This document shows positions 6,142 through 7,444 of a stretch of 7,444 nucleotides of DNA, piece by piece. Made by a program: the position numbers and the translations under genes. This DNA is from Thermoprotei archaeon (GTDB taxonomy: Archaea > Thermoproteota > Thermoprotei_A > Sulfolobales > Fervidicoccaceae), in NCBI GenBank assembly GCA_022759165.1, contig JAEMPT010000110.1, positions 1 through 7,444 on the forward strand. Direction: 5' to 3'. Under the pieces are notes generated by a model. The model had not been told where the DNA came from. It made no database searches and saw nothing but the letters and a program-made list of their open reading frames with translations. The stretch's first letter is position 1; every line of letters starts with the position of its first letter.

Positions 6142-6395
6142 GTTTGTTCTTAAAGAAAAATTCACAAATATTGTAAATAAAGAAATCTGCAAATTCGTTG
6201 AAAATTTTAACGATTTAAAGAACCGACTAAGCTGACTGTATTTCCATATCTAAAGTAAAGCAGTTCCTGCGATAGTATTAAATCAAAATATAATATTATC
6301 TTTTTTAGTTATGAATTTAATCTAAGCTATGTTTAAATCCATTTACAGCAGAGTCTTGCTTTCCATAGCATTGGAATAGATTAGGTATGATGCTG

Positions 6396-6408
6396 AAAAA
6401 GCTGAAAA
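6396..6408 (-). terminator. T-rich termination region candidate for the DMT transporter gene
   Basis: Read on the - strand, ATTTTCAGCTTTTT carries two T runs about 75-85 bases after the transporter stop codon. This is the first clear pair of T tracts downstream, so termination here is plausible but not distinctive. Confidence 0.2.
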
Positions 6409-6480
6409 TCTTTTATTTAACTTGAAATGCACAGGTATTTTATCTTGTATTTTCTGACAAAATTTATATCGTTGGCGCAT

Positions 6481-7359
6481 TTATTTCTTGGAGAAAGCCC
6501 TCTCGCCGATTATCAAGAACATGCCAACGATAGTAAGTACCATACCTATGAGCATATACCCAGAAATTCGCTGCCCAAGAATAAAATAGCTCAACAAAGT
6601 AGCACCAAGTGGTTCTCCCAAAGCTATGGAAGAGACGAAAGAGGCTTTTTCTTCTACTAACAAGTAATTCATTACTGTGTGCCCTCCTATCATAGGAACA
6701 ATTGCAAGGAGCAACAAGAAGATCCAGCCTTCCGGTGGAACGGATAAAAAAGATACCCCTTTCAAAAACCCGATTGAGAAAACCGAGATCGCTGCTGTTA
6801 GATATGTAGTAATCGCATATTGTGAAAGCCCTTCGCCCCTGCTTCTAGCTATTCTGCCTAAGAAGAAATAGCCTGCGGCAAGAAATGAGGCAAACGCTGA
6901 AAAAAGGGATCCTGTATATATATCTTCTTTGATATTGAAGTTTTGCGGCGAATAAAGCATGATTGATACCCCTGCAAGAGCGACAACCATCCCAAAGATT
7001 CGCCTTTTCCCCATGCTCTCCTTAAGGACGAACTTTTCCAATATGGCAGTTATCCCGGGATAGGTGACTACGATTGTAGTGCTAAGGGCTACAGGTATCA
7101 AAAAGAGTGACTCCATCCAGAGGAGGAAATGAAAACCGAGGAAGATTCCGGAAAAAATGGGTATGAAAGAAAGCTTGAATGGGATTTTTTTATAATAGGC
7201 AAAAGTAGCTGTAGCTAAAATGAAGGAAGAAAATAACAATCTCCAGAAAGCAACATGAAACGCACTTGTCTGTGAGAGAAGTACTAACACAGATGAAGAT
7301 GATATGCTAACCCAAGCTATAAAGATAAGCGCTATCAATTCTGCCTTTTTAAGGGCCAA
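6481..7359 (-). CDS. EamA/DMT-superfamily transporter (drug/metabolite type)
   Basis: The 292-residue product has the ten-helix, internally duplicated layout of EamA (DUF6) transporters, which move amino acids, metabolites or drugs across the cytoplasmic membrane. The first repeat ends with ALSTTIVVTYPGITAILEKF (91-110) followed by VLKES. The second has the matching IALGEPLGATLLSYFILGQ (245-263), where the usual terminal Glu is Gln263. Length is typical (about 280-310). No substrate can be read from the sequence. The start is taken as TTG 7359: the frame is open for 20 codons upstream without ATG, GTG or TTG, AGGGGA lies 4 bases before the TTG, and the first helix begins at residue 7. It is the only gene of its strand block here, with its own promoter candidate at the window edge. 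Confidence 0.88.
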   Translation of the reverse strand: MALKKAELIALIFIAWVSISSSSVLVLLSQTSAFHVAFWRLLFSSFILATATFAYYKKIPFKLSFIPIFSGIFLGFHFLLWMESLFLIPVALSTTIVVTYPGITAILEKFVLKESMGKRRIFGMVVALAGVSIMLYSPQNFNIKEDIYTGSLFSAFASFLAAGYFFLGRIARSRGEGLSQYAITTYLTAAISVFSIGFLKGVSFLSVPPEGWIFLLLLAIVPMIGGHTVMNYLLVEEKASFVSSIALGEPLGATLLSYFILGQRISGYMLIGMVLTIVGMFLIIGERAFSKK

Positions 7360-7418
7360 TTTTTCCCCTTATTTTGGAGTTTTGCGTTAGAAGATGCCGC
7401 TTTTTAAGGTATAGATGT

Positions 7419-7436
7419 TAAGAATTCTTATAACTA
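7419..7436 (-). promoter_or_regulatory. Possible TATA box with overlapping palindrome upstream of the DMT transporter
   Basis: On the - strand AGTTATAAG (7426-7434) resembles a TATA box, and the perfect 12-base palindrome TAAGAATTCTTA (7419-7430) overlaps its downstream edge. A repressor bound there would block the promoter. The BRE side is T-rich and weak, and the implied leader is about 45 bases, so the call is tentative. Confidence 0.3.
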
Positions 7437-7444
7437 AAAACCTT

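Larger units (their letters stand above)
6081..6480. other. AT-rich intergenic stretch without a convincing gene
   Basis: A hand count over 6121-6420 gives about 26% G+C (78 of 300), far below the flanking genes. It holds the DUF981 promoter near its left end. There is a separated inverted repeat, GCTATG at 6326-6331 with CATAGC at 6364-6369, and an overlapping small hairpin TTCCA/TGGAA at 6361-6376. T-rich runs on the - strand near 6396-6400 may end the DMT transporter message. No tRNA, snoRNA-like box pair with correct spacing, or well-supported small gene was found. The longest abutting frame is a 45-codon one that I reject. Confidence 0.6.

Noticed and set aside
6391..6408. Short direct repeat GCTGAAAA twice in a row
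   Set aside because: Only two copies of 8-9 bases in A-rich sequence; too short to suggest a repeat array or attachment site.
6385..6457. C/D-box guide RNA: ATGATGC at 6387-6393 with CTGA copies at 6393-6396, 6402-6405 and 6454-6457
   Set aside because: The C box is imperfect, box spacings (8 and about 24 bases) do not fit the roughly 12-base archaeal guides, and no terminal stem pairs the ends.
6343..6480. 45-codon - strand frame starting with ATG directly after the DMT transporter stop (begins MRQRYKFCQK)
   Set aside because: No ribosome binding site beyond transporter sequence, low-complexity AT-driven composition, no recognisable motif, and frames of this length are expected by chance in 26% G+C DNA.

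Overview
The window looks like chromosomal DNA of an archaeon, most likely a thermophile of the TACK/Thermoproteota type. The evidence is the gene content: a type II (archaeal) glyceraldehyde-3-phosphate dehydrogenase, an archaeal-type 20S proteasome beta subunit, a CTP-dependent riboflavin kinase with an N-terminal winged helix, and a DUF981 membrane protein. Supporting signs are TATA-like boxes, near-leaderless starts, GGAGG-type ribosome binding sites inside operons, and heavy use of AGA/AGG and ATA codons. A species cannot be named from this sequence. I see no mobile element, tRNA, rRNA or CRISPR array.

Layout. (1) Positions 2-754, + strand: the 3' part of a gene whose start lies before the window, tentatively a tandem SIS-fold (phosphosugar-binding) protein. 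It overlaps, tail to tail, (2) gap on the - strand (1791-748). (3) A 145-base divergent promoter region (1792-1936) separates gap from a compact five-gene + strand run, 1937-5465: psmB, nfi (endonuclease V), ribK, a rhomboid protease and a CDF-type cation transporter homologue. Gaps and overlaps of +1, -68, -4 and +12 bases indicate a single transcription unit. (4) A DUF981 membrane protein on the - strand (6080-5472) converges on that operon with 6 bases between the stop codons. (5) A roughly 400-base AT-rich stretch (6081-6480) has no convincing gene. (6) An EamA/DMT-type transporter on the - strand (7359-6481) fills the rest.

How the genes relate. The operon begins with a proteasome beta subunit that carries alanine where the catalytic N-terminal threonine should be, so it is probably a structural or modulatory subunit needing another beta paralogue. 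It is followed by a DNA-repair nuclease for deaminated bases, a flavin kinase that may double as a regulator, an intramembrane protease with an intact Ser/His dyad, and a CDF-family protein whose central transport-site metal ligands are replaced while the loop site is kept. The operon therefore combines protein turnover, DNA maintenance and membrane functions, with two members (first and last) that look like catalytically or functionally altered versions of their families. Whether they work together is inference.
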